Shown: positions 25,483 to 33,950 of the stretch, in pieces
Numbering within the stretch: position 1 is the first letter of the stretch
Layout of the letters: each line of letters starts with the position of its first letter
Assembly: GCA_027482245.1 (NCBI GenBank)
Contig: JAIXWG010000061.1
Coordinates: 303,786 to 367,785 of the forward strand
Length of the DNA stretch: 64,000 nt
Reading direction: 5' to 3'
Origin: Acetobacteraceae bacterium
GTDB lineage: Bacteria > Pseudomonadota > Alphaproteobacteria > Acetobacterales > Acetobacteraceae
Program-made: the position numbers and the translations under genes
Notes under the pieces: model-generated
Told to the model about the DNA's origin: nothing
Seen by the model: the letters and a program-made list of their open reading frames with translations, nothing else
Database searches by the model: none

Positions 25483-26546
25483 GCCGGCTCGGCCGTCAGC
25501 ACGATCCGGCCGGTGACCTGGCCGGCGCGAAGCCGCATCAGCGCGCTGTCGGCATTCGCCATCGGCTCCCGCTTGATGGGGATCGGCGGCAGGGCGCCGC
25601 CCTGGGCGATCTTCACCAGGGCGCGCAGTTCCTTGGGGTTGCCGACATAGCTGCCCTGGACCGTCACGGCCTTCATGGCCATCAGCGGCAGCGGCAGCGA
25701 CAACTCGCCGCCGAACAGCCCGACCTGCACCAGCTTGCTGCCCTTGCCCAGCGCATCGAAGGCGAAGCGCGCGGTGGCGCTGCCATTCACCAGGTCCACC
25801 ACCGCCATCAGCGGCCCGCCGCAGGTCGCCATCAGCCGGGCCGTGACATCGTCGCCCCGGGCATCGACCGTGTCCGTCGCGCCGGCGGCCTTGGCGGCCT
25901 CCAGCTTCTCCGGGCTGACATCGACGGAGACGATGCGCCGGTGCCCCATGGCCTTCAGCACCGCGATGGCCTGCAGGCCGAGCCCGCCGGCGCCGACCAG
26001 CACGATCGGCTCGTCGGCCTCCATCGGCATCAGCTTGTTGATGGCGGAATAGACGGTGATGCCGGAACACGCGTAGGTCGCGGCCAGCGCGTGGTCGAGC
26101 GTGCCGGGATCGACGAGGTGCCGCGGTTCCGGCACCAGGATGTGGGTCGCGTAGCCGCCATTCTGGAAGACGCCGAGCGAGCGCCCATTGGCGCACATAT
26201 TGTCCTCCTCCGCCCGGCAGCGGGCGCAGGTGCCGCAGCCGACCCAGGGGAAGACGATGCGGGTCTGGCCGACCGCGAGACCCTGGCCCTCGGCCTCCGG
26301 CCCCCAGGAGACGACGCGGCCCACCGTCTCATGCCCCATGGCCAGCGGCAGCTTCACGCCGCGGTCGGAGAGCTTCATCTTCCCCCGGCTGCCGAGGTCG
26401 TATTCGCCTTCCCAGATGTGCAGGTCGGAATGGCAGACGCCGGCATGGGTGACTTCCAGCAGCACCTGCTTGCCGGTCGGCACCGGCGTCGGCAGCTCGA
26501 TCTCCTGCAACGGCTTGCCCGTCTCGACCACGGCCCATGCCCGCAT
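25479..26546 (-). CDS. Zinc-dependent alcohol dehydrogenase
   Basis: 355 residues of the medium-chain dehydrogenase family. The catalytic zinc ligands are Cys38 (HAGVCHSDLH) and His72-Glu73 (GHETVG); a structural zinc site has Cys104, 107, 110 and 118 (CGTCARCRAEEDNMC). The nucleotide loop is GAGGLGLQAIAV, followed by VSVDVSPEKLEAA, where the Asp after the second strand favours NAD over NADP. The first line MRAWAVVETGKPLQEIELP follows a GGAGGGAG ribosome site 7-8 nt before the ATG at 26546. It oxidises primary or secondary alcohols or reduces aldehydes in the cytoplasm. It is transcribed alone and divergently from a YidB-family gene. Confidence 0.93.
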   Translation of the reverse strand: MRAWAVVETGKPLQEIELPTPVPTGKQVLLEVTHAGVCHSDLHIWEGEYDLGSRGKMKLSDRGVKLPLAMGHETVGRVVSWGPEAEGQGLAVGQTRIVFPWVGCGTCARCRAEEDNMCANGRSLGVFQNGGYATHILVPEPRHLVDPGTLDHALAATYACSGITVYSAINKLMPMEADEPIVLVGAGGLGLQAIAVLKAMGHRRIVSVDVSPEKLEAAKAAGATDTVDARGDDVTARLMATCGGPLMAVVDLVNGSATARFAFDALGKGSKLVQVGLFGGELSLPLPLMAMKAVTVQGSYVGNPKELRALVKIAQGGALPPIPIKREPMANADSALMRLRAGQVTGRIVLTAEPA

Positions 26547-26696
26547 GGCGCACTCCCTCCTCATGCTTCGGCGGCAGGCGAGCATCCGGGGACAGCGGGG
26601 TCAAGCGGAGGGGGAGCGCGAAACGGACGGACACGGACCGCCACCGAACCGCGGGCGGCGGGGGGCGTTGCCCCTGGGATCAGGGAGTAGACGACC

Positions 26697-27422
26697 ATGA
26701 GCGATATCCTGTCCCGCATCCTTGCGGGTGTCCTGGGCGATGGCGGCGGCAACAGCGGGCGCGGCATGAACAACCCCTCCGGCGGCCTGGGCGGCGGCCT
26801 GGGCGGCGGCATGGGTGGCCGCGGCGGCATGGGGGGTAGCATGGGCGATTCGCCGCTCGGGCGGCCGCGGCTGCCGGATGACGAGGCCGGGCGCGACGGC
26901 GGCATGATGCGGGGCGGCATGTCCGATGCGGGCGGCGGCCTCGGCAGCATCCTGGGCGGGCTGCTGGGCGGCGGGCGCGGTGGCGCCTCCTCCCCCATGC
27001 CGTCGGGTGGCGGGCTCGGCGGCCTGGCCAGCGGGCTGGGCGGCATCAAGGGCATGGCCCTGATGGCACTGCTCGCCTACCTCATGCGCGGCCAGGGCGG
27101 CGCTCGGGGCCTGACGAGCCTGACGGACCAGCTGCGCAGCGCCGGGCTCGGCGACCGCGTGGACAGCTGGGTGCAGGACGGCCCGAACGGGGAGCTGACG
27201 CCGGAGGAGCTGCGCCGTGCCATCCCCCCCGACGCGCTGCACCAGGTCTCCGCCGCGACCGGCGAGGGGCAGGACGAGATCCTGTCCCAGCTCAGCCGCG
27301 GCCTCCCCGGCATGGTGGACCGGCTGACGCCGCAGGGCCGCCTGCCCGACCGGGACGAGGACCTGCCCCAGGCGGAGCCGGATGACTTGCTGGCGCCCTT
27401 CGGGCTGGGCCGGCGGAGCTAG
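26697..27422 (+). CDS. YidB-family (DUF937) protein with Gly/Met-rich insert
   Basis: 241 residues. The N-terminal MSDILSRILAGVLGDG and the C-terminal half (SLTDQLRSAGLGDRVDSWVQ, NGELTPEELRRAI, SQLSRGLPGMVDRLTPQGRL) match the YidB/DUF937 family, cytoplasmic proteins of unknown biochemical role. Between them about 100 residues (20-125) are dominated by Gly, Met, Arg and Ser, with GGLGGGLGGGMGG-like runs, making this member longer than the usual 130-150 residues. AGGGAG precedes the ATG by 11-12 nt. It ends overlapping the stop of the convergent Bug-protein gene. Confidence 0.85.
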   Translation: MSDILSRILAGVLGDGGGNSGRGMNNPSGGLGGGLGGGMGGRGGMGGSMGDSPLGRPRLPDDEAGRDGGMMRGGMSDAGGGLGSILGGLLGGGRGGASSPMPSGGGLGGLASGLGGIKGMALMALLAYLMRGQGGARGLTSLTDQLRSAGLGDRVDSWVQDGPNGELTPEELRRAIPPDALHQVSAATGEGQDEILSQLSRGLPGMVDRLTPQGRLPDRDEDLPQAEPDDLLAPFGLGRRS

Positions 27423-28387
27423 TCCGGCCGGATCCCGTTCTCGCGCACCACCCGGCCCCAGGTGGCGATCTGGGTGGAGAGGAAGGGGCCGAAGACGGCC
27501 TCTCCCTGCGGGTCGAGGTCGATGCCGAGGCCGATGACCCGGGCACGGACCTCGGGGATGGCCAGCGTCGATCGCAGCGCCGCCTCCATCCTCTGCCGGA
27601 TGCCGGCGGGCAGGCCGGCGGGGCCGAGGAAGCCCCAGAAGGCGCGGGCATCGATGCCGGGGACGCCGGCCTCCGCCAGGGTCGGAATGTCCGGCATGGA
27701 GGGGGAGCGCGTCGCGCCCGTCTGGGCGAGGGGCAGCAGCGCGCCGCTGTCGATGTGGGGGCCGATCGCGGGGCGGGTGGCGATCGGCAGGTCCACCTCC
27801 CCGGCCACGGCGGCGACGGCCAGCGGTCCGCCGCCGCGATAGGGCACATGGACGAGCTGCAGCCCAGCGGCGCGGCCGACCAGCGCCATGGTCAGGTGGG
27901 CCAGCGACCCGTTGCCGATGGTGCCGTAGGTGACGGTGTCAGGGCGAGCCTTCGCGGCTTCCGCCATGGCGGCAAAGCTGCGCCAGGGGCGGGTGCGGTG
28001 CGCGGTCAGCACCATCGGCGCCGTGCCGAACATCAGCAGCGGCGTCAGGTCCTTTTCCGTGTCGAAGCCGATCGTCGGGATCAGCGCCGGGTTCACGGCG
28101 TGGGTGTCGAAGACCAGCACCCAGTTATTGCCGTCCGGCGCACTGCGCGCCACCAGCGCTGCGCCGAGCGCGCCGGAAGCCCCGGCCCGGTTCTCCACCA
28201 CGATGGGCTGGCCGAGGGCGGCCTGGAGATGCGGCTGCAGCAGCCGGGACAGCGCGTCGGTGGATCCGCCCGGCGGGAAGGGCACGACGATGCGGACGGG
28301 GCCCGTGGGCCAGGATTGCGCGAGCGCCGGCAGCGCCAGCGTGGTGGCGGCGGCGCCCAGCAGCGCGCGCCGCGCGATGGCGGTCAT
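27419..28387 (-). CDS. Bug-family tripartite tricarboxylate transporter substrate-binding protein
   Basis: 322 residues with a signal peptide (MTAIARRALLGAAATTLALP...). The family opening is VRIVVPFPPGGSTDALSRLL, then QPIVVENRAGASGALGAALV, TYGTIGNGSLAHLTMALVG and LVHVPYRGGGPLAVAAVAG, all typical of TctC/Bug proteins that capture carboxylates in the periplasm. GGGAGGA lies 7-8 nt before the ATG at 28387; the frame extends upstream but has no better start. Like the homologue near 0.8 kb it has no tctAB partner nearby. It follows telA on the same strand (74-bp gap), though a functional link is unlikely. Confidence 0.92.
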   Translation of the reverse strand: MTAIARRALLGAAATTLALPALAQSWPTGPVRIVVPFPPGGSTDALSRLLQPHLQAALGQPIVVENRAGASGALGAALVARSAPDGNNWVLVFDTHAVNPALIPTIGFDTEKDLTPLLMFGTAPMVLTAHRTRPWRSFAAMAEAAKARPDTVTYGTIGNGSLAHLTMALVGRAAGLQLVHVPYRGGGPLAVAAVAGEVDLPIATRPAIGPHIDSGALLPLAQTGATRSPSMPDIPTLAEAGVPGIDARAFWGFLGPAGLPAGIRQRMEAALRSTLAIPEVRARVIGLGIDLDPQGEAVFGPFLSTQIATWGRVVRENGIRPD

Positions 28388-28461
28388 GGTGGATCCTCCC
28401 CGGGTGTTCTTGGCCCGCATTGGGCCCGGGAAGGACGCCCGGCGCAACCGGGATCGCGGTG

Positions 28462-29538
28462 TTACACCGGCCGCGTGACCGGTGCCCCCGCCTTCGCCTG
28501 GACCAGCACGCGGCGGATGTCGCCTTCCAGCTTGGCCAGCTCTTCCGCCGCCCGCGCCCGCTGGCCGCGCGCCTCGTCGGCGATGCGGAGGCTGTCCTCG
28601 ATGGTCGCGACCAGCGCGGCATTCGCCTTCTGCACGGCGGCCAGGTCGAAGATGCCGCGTTCCAGCTCCGTCCGCGCTTCCAGGTTGCCGCGGCGCAGCG
28701 TCTCCGCATTCGCGGTGAGCAGCTGGTTCGTCAGGTCGGTGGCCTGCTTCACCGCCGAACCGGCCTCCCGCATCCGGTGGATGGCCAGCGCCTGGGCCAG
28801 CTGCTGGCGCCACAGCGGCACGGTGTTGGCCAGCACCGAATGGATCTTGCTGGCCAGCGCCTTGTCGTTCTCCTGGATCAGGCGGATCGACGGCAGCGCC
28901 TGCATCGCCACCTGCCGCGTCAGGCGGAGGTCGTGCACGCGGCGGTCCAGCTCATCCCGCGCGCCGCGCAGGTCCCGCAGCCGCTGCGGCGCCAAATCGT
29001 CGCCGGGATTGGCGGCGACGGCGGCCTCCATGGCCGGGATCGCTTCCTTGTCGGTGCGGGCCAGGACGGATTCGCCGGCCTGGACGTGGTCACCCAGCGC
29101 ATGGAACCACTCCAGCGTCGCCTGGTAGAGCCTCTCAAGCCGCTCCACGTCTTCCAGCAGCCGGGTGCGATGGGTGTCGAGACGGTCGCCGATGCCCTCG
29201 ATCTGGCCCTTCACCGTCTCATACTTCTGGATGATGCCGGTGATCTCGGCACCCGCCTTGGTGAAGACGCGGGCGAAGAAGCCCGGGCGCTCATCGAGCT
29301 TGGTGACGTCGAAGCCGCGCAGGGTGGAGAGCAGGGAGGAGAGGGTGCGCCCCGCCTCCCCCGTCTCCTGGTTCCGGGCGCCTTCCAGCATGGCATCCGC
29401 CGCGGCCTGGGCGCGCGTCTGCGTCTGCTGGCCGAAGCGCAGGATGGAGCCGGGGTCGGAGAGGTCGATCTGGCGGGCCAAGTCGTCGATGGCGGGAACG
29501 GGAGCCCCGGAGACGGGGGCAGGCTCGGTCGTGCTCAT
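28462..29538 (-). CDS. telA: Toxic-anion resistance protein, TelA/KlaA family
   Basis: 358 residues of the TelA family. Marks are the segment FFARVFTKAGAEITGIIQKY, the charged coiled-coil region ETVKGQIEGIGDRLDTHRTR with LLEDVERLERLYQ, and QALPSIRLIQENDKALASKI plus PLWRQQLAQALAIHRMREAG. It is cytoplasmic, largely helical, and in other bacteria is linked to resistance to tellurite and to cell-envelope stress, though the mechanism is not established. The stop of the upstream xpaC-like gene overlaps its start by 4 bp, a conserved pairing that supports both calls. Confidence 0.93.
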   Translation of the reverse strand: MSTTEPAPVSGAPVPAIDDLARQIDLSDPGSILRFGQQTQTRAQAAADAMLEGARNQETGEAGRTLSSLLSTLRGFDVTKLDERPGFFARVFTKAGAEITGIIQKYETVKGQIEGIGDRLDTHRTRLLEDVERLERLYQATLEWFHALGDHVQAGESVLARTDKEAIPAMEAAVAANPGDDLAPQRLRDLRGARDELDRRVHDLRLTRQVAMQALPSIRLIQENDKALASKIHSVLANTVPLWRQQLAQALAIHRMREAGSAVKQATDLTNQLLTANAETLRRGNLEARTELERGIFDLAAVQKANAALVATIEDSLRIADEARGQRARAAEELAKLEGDIRRVLVQAKAGAPVTRPV

Positions 29539-30305
29539 GCGTATCCTTCCTGGCGCAGCCTCTCGGCCAGCACCTTCACCTGGATGTCGAGGGCGGCACT
29601 CTCCTCGGCGCGCAGGCGGGCGCGGAGTTCCTCGGCGGCGGTCTGCAGGTCCTCCAGCAGGCGGGGCATGCCCTCCGGCGGCTCGGCGCCGGCCTGCAGC
29701 CGATCCGCGATGCGCTCCAGGCCGTCGAGGTGGACGGCGAGGAAGCGGCGCGCCATCGGCAGCCGGTCCGGCCGCGCGTCCAGATCGTCCAGCACGGCGG
29801 ACATGGCGCCGGTGACGCCGGCGAGTGCCGGCGCGGCGGCGATGCGGTCGATCCGCGCGCGCGCCTCCTCCAGCGGGCCGGGCTCGGCGGGGGGCGGCGG
29901 CGGCTCCACCTCCGGCACCGCGCCGTCATACATCAGGCGCGTGCCGGCCCAGGCGCCGGCGGCCAGCAGCACGGCGAGCGGTGCGCCCATCTGCGCGCCG
30001 AGCCCCGCGACCAGGCCGGTGGCGACGGCCATCAGCACGGCGGCGCGGCGGGTGTCGCCCGCCCTGCCCCGCCGCAGCACGCGCAGCGCCAGCAGCGGCA
30101 GCCCGATGCCGAGCCCGGCCGCGACCACGCCGCGCGTGTTGCCGCGCGCGATCTCGATCACCGCATCCGGCAGCAGCGGCCAGGTGAAGAGGGGCAGCAG
30201 CAGCCCGCGGGTGCCGGCGCGGAAGCGGCCCGCACCTTCCTCCAGCTTCGCCCGCGCGTCGCGCCAGGCATCCGGGTGACGCCAGCCCGGCCCGGCGCCG
30301 CTCAT
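29535..30305 (-). CDS. xpaC: XpaC-like (5-bromo-4-chloroindolyl phosphate hydrolysis family) membrane protein
   Basis: 256 residues. Membrane helices occur in GLLLPLFTWPLLPDAV, VVAAGLGIGLPLLALRVL and AVLLAAGAWAGTRLMYD. The C-terminal cytoplasmic helical part (EEARARIDRIAAAPALAGVT, LLEDLQTAAEELRARLRAEE) matches the XpaC family. XpaC is nearly always encoded next to TelA, as here (ATGA overlap); its biochemical role is uncertain despite the historical name. The ATG at 30305 (MSGAGPGWRH) overlaps the stop of a 64-residue membrane protein gene by 4 bp and was chosen over upstream codons lying within that gene. Confidence 0.82.
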   Translation of the reverse strand: MSGAGPGWRHPDAWRDARAKLEEGAGRFRAGTRGLLLPLFTWPLLPDAVIEIARGNTRGVVAAGLGIGLPLLALRVLRRGRAGDTRRAAVLMAVATGLVAGLGAQMGAPLAVLLAAGAWAGTRLMYDGAVPEVEPPPPPAEPGPLEEARARIDRIAAAPALAGVTGAMSAVLDDLDARPDRLPMARRFLAVHLDGLERIADRLQAGAEPPEGMPRLLEDLQTAAEELRARLRAEESAALDIQVKVLAERLRQEGYA

Positions 30306-30496
30306 CGGAACAGCGCCAGGATGCAGGCCATCCAGAGCGTGAGGCCCATCAGCCACATCCCGGCGACGCGGCGGACCGGCCAGGGGATGGAGGGCAGCAG
30401 GATGCGCGGCTGCGCCAGGCGCATCGCGCGCCGTTCCCGCCGCGTGCCCCGCGGTCCAGGCTCTGGGGAGGGGGGAGCGGTGTCGATGTCGCGCAT
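30302..30496 (-). CDS. 64-residue single-helix membrane protein upstream of xpaC-telA
   Basis: 64 codons reading MRDIDTAPPSPEPGPRGTRR, then a basic stretch and PVRRVAGMWLMGLTLWMACI with a short LALFR end. The N-terminal half is proline-rich and basic; the C-terminal half is one membrane helix. It overlaps xpaC by 4 bp, so the three genes form a translationally coupled operon. I know no named family. Short proteins in this position may be a third component of the TelA-XpaC system, but that is inference. GGGCGG-type sequence upstream is not a good ribosome site, so the exact start is less sure. Confidence 0.6.
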   Translation of the reverse strand: MRDIDTAPPSPEPGPRGTRRERRAMRLAQPRILLPSIPWPVRRVAGMWLMGLTLWMACILALFR

Positions 30497-30691
30497 GCCG
30501 CCCGGAAGATCGGCGCTCCGCCACCCCGCATCAAGGCCCGGTGCCGGCACGTTGCGGCGAGGCGCCTGCCGTTCGCAGCCTGGCAAGATGCGGGCGCGAG
30601 AATGGCTGCGCGCGAGCCGATTGCATGGCAGAATGATTTCGCGCGCGTGGCGCCGGCACGCACGGTCCGGCGCCGTGGCACCGGCCGCGAT

Positions 30692-30707
30692 GCATGCGTA
30701 CGCATGC
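30692..30707. promoter_or_regulatory. 16-bp perfect palindrome, candidate operator
   Basis: GCATGCGTACGCATGC is a perfect dyad centred 34 bp before the GTG of the binding-protein gene. It lies in the 237-bp divergent region shared with the small-protein/xpaC/telA operon. It could be bound by a dimeric regulator; no regulator gene with matching specificity is identified. Confidence 0.35.
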
Positions 30708-30733
30708 CTCGGCGCAAAGGGAGACGAACGGTA

Positions 30734-31588
30734 GTGGCACAGACCCTGACGAGACGCGCGATCGGTGCCGCCGCCCTGGCTGCCGCGCCTGCCCTCCTGC
30801 CCTCCCCGGCCCGTGCCCAGGCGGCGCCGCTGCAGTTCGGCGTCATGCCCAATGTCAGCCCGCGCGTGCTGCTGACGCAGTACCAGCCCTTCCGCGCCTT
30901 CCTGGAACAGGACCTGGCGCGACCGGTGGAGGTGGTGACGGCCCCCGGCCTCGCCCCCTTCCACGAGCGCACCGTGGCCGGCGCCTATGGGCTGGTGGTG
31001 ACGGCGGCCAATCTCGGCCGGCTGGCGCAGGTGGATGCGGGGCTGCGGCCCTTCGCCATCTACGAACCCCGCATCCCCGGCCTGCTGGTGACGCACCGGG
31101 ACCGGCCGATCACGGACATCACGGCCATCCGCGGCCGGCAGGTCGCCATGACCAACCCGCAATCGCTGGTGGCGCTGAAGTTCATCCACTGGGCGCGCGC
31201 CGCCGGCATCCGCATCGGGCAGGACGCGACGGCCGTGCACGCCCGCAACGAGGACAGCCTGGCGCAGCTGCTGACCGGCCCCGCCACGCCGCTGGCGGTG
31301 ATGAGCCGGGGCGAGTTCAACGCCATCGGCCCCGCCGTGCGGGACACGCTGGTGATCTGGCAGCAATTCACCGCCGTGCCGGGCTTCCTGCTGATGCTCG
31401 GCGCCGGCATGGCGCCGGAGGAAGCGAGCCGCATCACCGCCTGCGTCGGCCGCTTCCCCGCCAGCGAGGCCGGGCGGCAGTTCTTCGAGCTGACGGGCTT
31501 CCGCGGCATCCGCCCGGTGACGGAGGCGGACCTGGCGGAGCTGGACGACGTGGTGGAGGAAACGCGAAACCTCCTGCGCGCCGGCTGA
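30734..31588 (+). CDS. PhnD-like periplasmic solute-binding protein (sensor partner)
   Basis: 284 residues of the phosphate/phosphonate-type PhnD-like family. After an export signal (TLTRRAIGAAALAAAPALLP) come QFGVMPNVSPRVLLTQYQPF, then AFLEQDLARPVEVVTAP, GAYGLVVTAANLGRLAQVDA and RGRQVAMTNPQSLVALKFI. The GTG at 30734 has AGGGAG about 10-12 nt upstream; an ATG at 30704 is possible but poorly placed. No ABC permease or ATPase follows; instead a membrane histidine kinase starts 28 bp later. Binding proteins paired this way usually present a ligand to the kinase rather than to a transporter (compare TorT-TorS), so a sensing role is likely. Confidence 0.88.
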   Translation: MAQTLTRRAIGAAALAAAPALLPSPARAQAAPLQFGVMPNVSPRVLLTQYQPFRAFLEQDLARPVEVVTAPGLAPFHERTVAGAYGLVVTAANLGRLAQVDAGLRPFAIYEPRIPGLLVTHRDRPITDITAIRGRQVAMTNPQSLVALKFIHWARAAGIRIGQDATAVHARNEDSLAQLLTGPATPLAVMSRGEFNAIGPAVRDTLVIWQQFTAVPGFLLMLGAGMAPEEASRITACVGRFPASEAGRQFFELTGFRGIRPVTEADLAELDDVVEETRNLLRAG

Positions 31589-31616
31589 GCGTCGCGCAGT
31601 ACCGGCGCCGCCAGGC

Positions 31617-33533
31617 ATGCTGCGGAAACTGCCCTTCCGCCTGAAGCTGTTCACCCTGGCGGCCTTCGCCCTGGTGGCGCTGGCCACGGCGTTGACCATG
31701 ATCCAGGACCGCCTGGTGCTGAAGGTGCTGGAAGCGCAGTTCGAAAGCCGGGCGGCGGCGGCACGGCCGATCCTGCAGGCCGCGCTGGCGGCGCCGCTGG
31801 CGGAACGGGACTTCGCCACCATCCAGGCCGTCATCACGGAATCCGTCAACGCCGGCAGCTTCGCCCACATGGTGCTGCTGGATACCGGCGGGCAGCCGGT
31901 GGCCGCGGCAGGCTGGGACGTGGCGCGGGACGGAACGCCCCGCCACCGATCCACGCCCCTCCTCATGCCCGATGGCGACAGCCGCATGGTGTATGAGACG
32001 CCGGTCACCATGGCGGGCCAGCGGCTCGGCACGCTGCATTTCGGCATGTCCCTGGCACCGATCGAGGCCGCGCACGCCGCGCTCGTCACCGGCGGGTTGG
32101 TGGCGGCGGTGCTCTGCGTCGCGCTGCTGGTGCCGCTGGTGGAACTCGGATCCCGCTGGCTGTTCCGGCCGCTGCGGCGGCTGGAAGCCGCGGCGGCGGC
32201 GATCCGCGCGGGGGATTACGACACGCCGCTCGACCCGCGCGCGCTGCGCGCCACGGGCGCGGAGGCGGGCGGCGATGAGATCGCGCGCCTCGGCAGCACC
32301 TTCATCGCCATGGCCGGCGCGATGCGGGAGAGGCTGGAAGCGCTTTCCGCCAGCGAGGCCCGCCAGCGCGCCCTGCTGGAGGAGGCGCGGCTGCGGGAGG
32401 TGCTGCTGCGCAACGCCAAGGAACAGGCGGAGGTCGCGACCCGGGCGAAGAGCGAATTCCTGGCGAATATGAGCCACGAGGTCCGCACGCCGCTGAACGG
32501 GATCCTGGGCATGGCGCAGATCCTGGCATCGTCGGAGCTCAACGAGGCGGACCGGGAGGCGGTGCAGGTGATCCTGGACAGCGGGAACCTGCTGCTCGGC
32601 ATCATCAACGACATCCTCGACATCTCCCGCCTGGAATCGGGGCGGGTGAAGATCGAGGCGGCGGCGGCCGAGACGGTGCCGATGCTGACGCAGCCGCTTT
32701 CCGCCCTGGCGGCGGCGGCCATCCGCAAGGGGCTCGGCTGGACGCTGGAGATGCCGCCGGACCTGCCGCGCCTGGTCGTCGCGGACCGGATGCGGGTGGC
32801 GCAGGTGCTGGTGAACCTGGCGGGCAATGCGGTGAAGTTCACCGAAAGCGGGGAGGTCCGCATCCGCGCGCAGTGGCAGCCGCTGCCGCCCGGGGGCCGC
32901 CTGCGGGTGGAGGTCTCCGACACCGGCATCGGCATCCCGCAGGAGGCTTGGCCGCGGCTGTTCGAGCGCTTCGCGCAGGCGGAGATGTCCACCACGCGGC
33001 GCTATGGCGGCTCGGGCCTCGGCCTCGCCATCAGCCGGCAGCTGGTGGAGCTGATGGGCGGGCGGATCGGCTTCGACAGCCGGCCCGGCACCGGCAGCAC
33101 CTTCTGGTTCGAACTGCCGCTCGGCCTGCCCGCCGCGCCGCGGCTGGAGACACAGCCCGGCCGCCGCGTGCTGGTGGTGGAGGCGCTGCCGAGCCACCGG
33201 ACCGCCGCCGGCGCGCTGCTGCGGCAGCTGGACCACGCCGTGACGGCCGTCAGCGACGCGGACGAGGCCATCGCGGCGCTGCGCGACCAGGCTTTCGACG
33301 TGGTGATGCTGGACCTCGACGCGCCGGAAGCCTGGGGCACGGCCGCGCGCCTGCGGGCGAGCGGCGCGCGGCCGGCGGCGCCACCCATCATCGGCACGGC
33401 CGAGCAGCCGGATTCCGGGCTGCGGGAGCGCTGCGACGCCGCGGGACTGGCCGGGCTGCTGGCCAAGCCCATGCGGCTGCGGGACCTGCATCCCGCCATC
33501 CAGTCGGCGGTGGCGGAAGCGGCGGCGCGCTGA
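31617..33533 (+). CDS. Hybrid sensor histidine kinase with C-terminal receiver
   Basis: 638 residues. A membrane helix (about 12-30) and a second (about 158-180) enclose a periplasmic region of about 125 residues, then HAMP (RPLRRLEAAAAAIRAGDYDT), HisKA with His287 in FLANMSHEVRTPLNG, and HATPase with NLAGNAVKFTESG, DTGIGIP and GGSGLGLAIS. A receiver domain (about 520-635) has phospho-acceptor Asp566 (VVMLDLDAPE) and Lys (LAKPMR), but its acidic pocket reads VLVVEALPS, with one acid instead of two. It lies 28 bp after the PhnD-like gene; together they look like a ligand-sensing unit. No DNA-binding response regulator is adjacent, so output goes elsewhere. Confidence 0.92.
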   Translation: MLRKLPFRLKLFTLAAFALVALATALTMIQDRLVLKVLEAQFESRAAAARPILQAALAAPLAERDFATIQAVITESVNAGSFAHMVLLDTGGQPVAAAGWDVARDGTPRHRSTPLLMPDGDSRMVYETPVTMAGQRLGTLHFGMSLAPIEAAHAALVTGGLVAAVLCVALLVPLVELGSRWLFRPLRRLEAAAAAIRAGDYDTPLDPRALRATGAEAGGDEIARLGSTFIAMAGAMRERLEALSASEARQRALLEEARLREVLLRNAKEQAEVATRAKSEFLANMSHEVRTPLNGILGMAQILASSELNEADREAVQVILDSGNLLLGIINDILDISRLESGRVKIEAAAAETVPMLTQPLSALAAAAIRKGLGWTLEMPPDLPRLVVADRMRVAQVLVNLAGNAVKFTESGEVRIRAQWQPLPPGGRLRVEVSDTGIGIPQEAWPRLFERFAQAEMSTTRRYGGSGLGLAISRQLVELMGGRIGFDSRPGTGSTFWFELPLGLPAAPRLETQPGRRVLVVEALPSHRTAAGALLRQLDHAVTAVSDADEAIAALRDQAFDVVMLDLDAPEAWGTAARLRASGARPAAPPIIGTAEQPDSGLRERCDAAGLAGLLAKPMRLRDLHPAIQSAVAEAAAR

Positions 33534-33536
33534 CCC

Positions 33537-33552
33537 TCAACTAATCGGTTGA
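33537..33552. promoter_or_regulatory. ArsR operator copy 1
   Basis: TCAAC, six bases, GTTGA: a perfect inverted repeat beginning 4 bp after the kinase stop and 33 bp before the repressor start. The same half-sites recur 40 bp downstream. A typical spacing for a dimeric ArsR-family autorepressor. Confidence 0.65.
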
Positions 33553-33575
33553 TTTTCAGGACGGCGGCGCTGATA

Positions 33576-33593
33576 TTCAACGACATGGTTGAA
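33576..33593. promoter_or_regulatory. ArsR operator copy 2, covering the start codon
   Basis: TTCAAC, six bases, GTTGAA: the same dyad as the upstream copy, with the ATG of the repressor (33585) inside it. The two centres are 40 bp apart, close to four helical turns, so dimers would lie on the same face of the DNA. Confidence 0.65.
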
Positions 33594-33950
33594 TCAAAGC
33601 CCGACACCCTCGACAGCGTCTTCCACGCCCTCGGCGATGCCACGCGGCGGCGCATGCTGCGGGACCTGGCGGCGGGGGAGCGGACGGTCGGCGACCTGGC
33701 CGCCCCGGCCGCCATGTCCCTCGCCGCCGCGTCCAAGCATGTGCAGGCGCTGGAGCGGGCCGGGCTGATCCACCGTGAGGTCCGCGGCCGCACCCATTGG
33801 TGCCGCCTGGCGCCGGGGCGGCTGGCCGCCGCCCATCGCTGGCTCGGCTTCTATGAGCGGTTCTGGACCGATCGCCTCGACGTGCTTGAGCGCCTGCTCC
33901 GGGAGGAGGAGGCGATGCGCAACCCCACCAGGAAGGATCCCGGACCATGA
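33585..33950 (+). CDS. ArsR-family transcriptional repressor
   Basis: 121 residues. The winged helix reads DSVFHALGDATRRRMLRDLA, RTVGDLAAPAAMSLAAASKH and VQALERAGLIHREVRGRTHW, the classical ArsR/SmtB fold. No cysteine pair typical of metal-sensing members is present, and the pairing with an SRPBCC gene is that of the SdpR-like subgroup. The start at 33585 was chosen because the preceding codons of the open frame lie within the operator. The stop overlaps the SRPBCC gene by 4 bp. Two matching inverted repeats upstream imply negative autoregulation of both genes. The inducer is unknown. Confidence 0.92.
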   Translation: MVESKPDTLDSVFHALGDATRRRMLRDLAAGERTVGDLAAPAAMSLAAASKHVQALERAGLIHREVRGRTHWCRLAPGRLAAAHRWLGFYERFWTDRLDVLERLLREEEAMRNPTRKDPGP

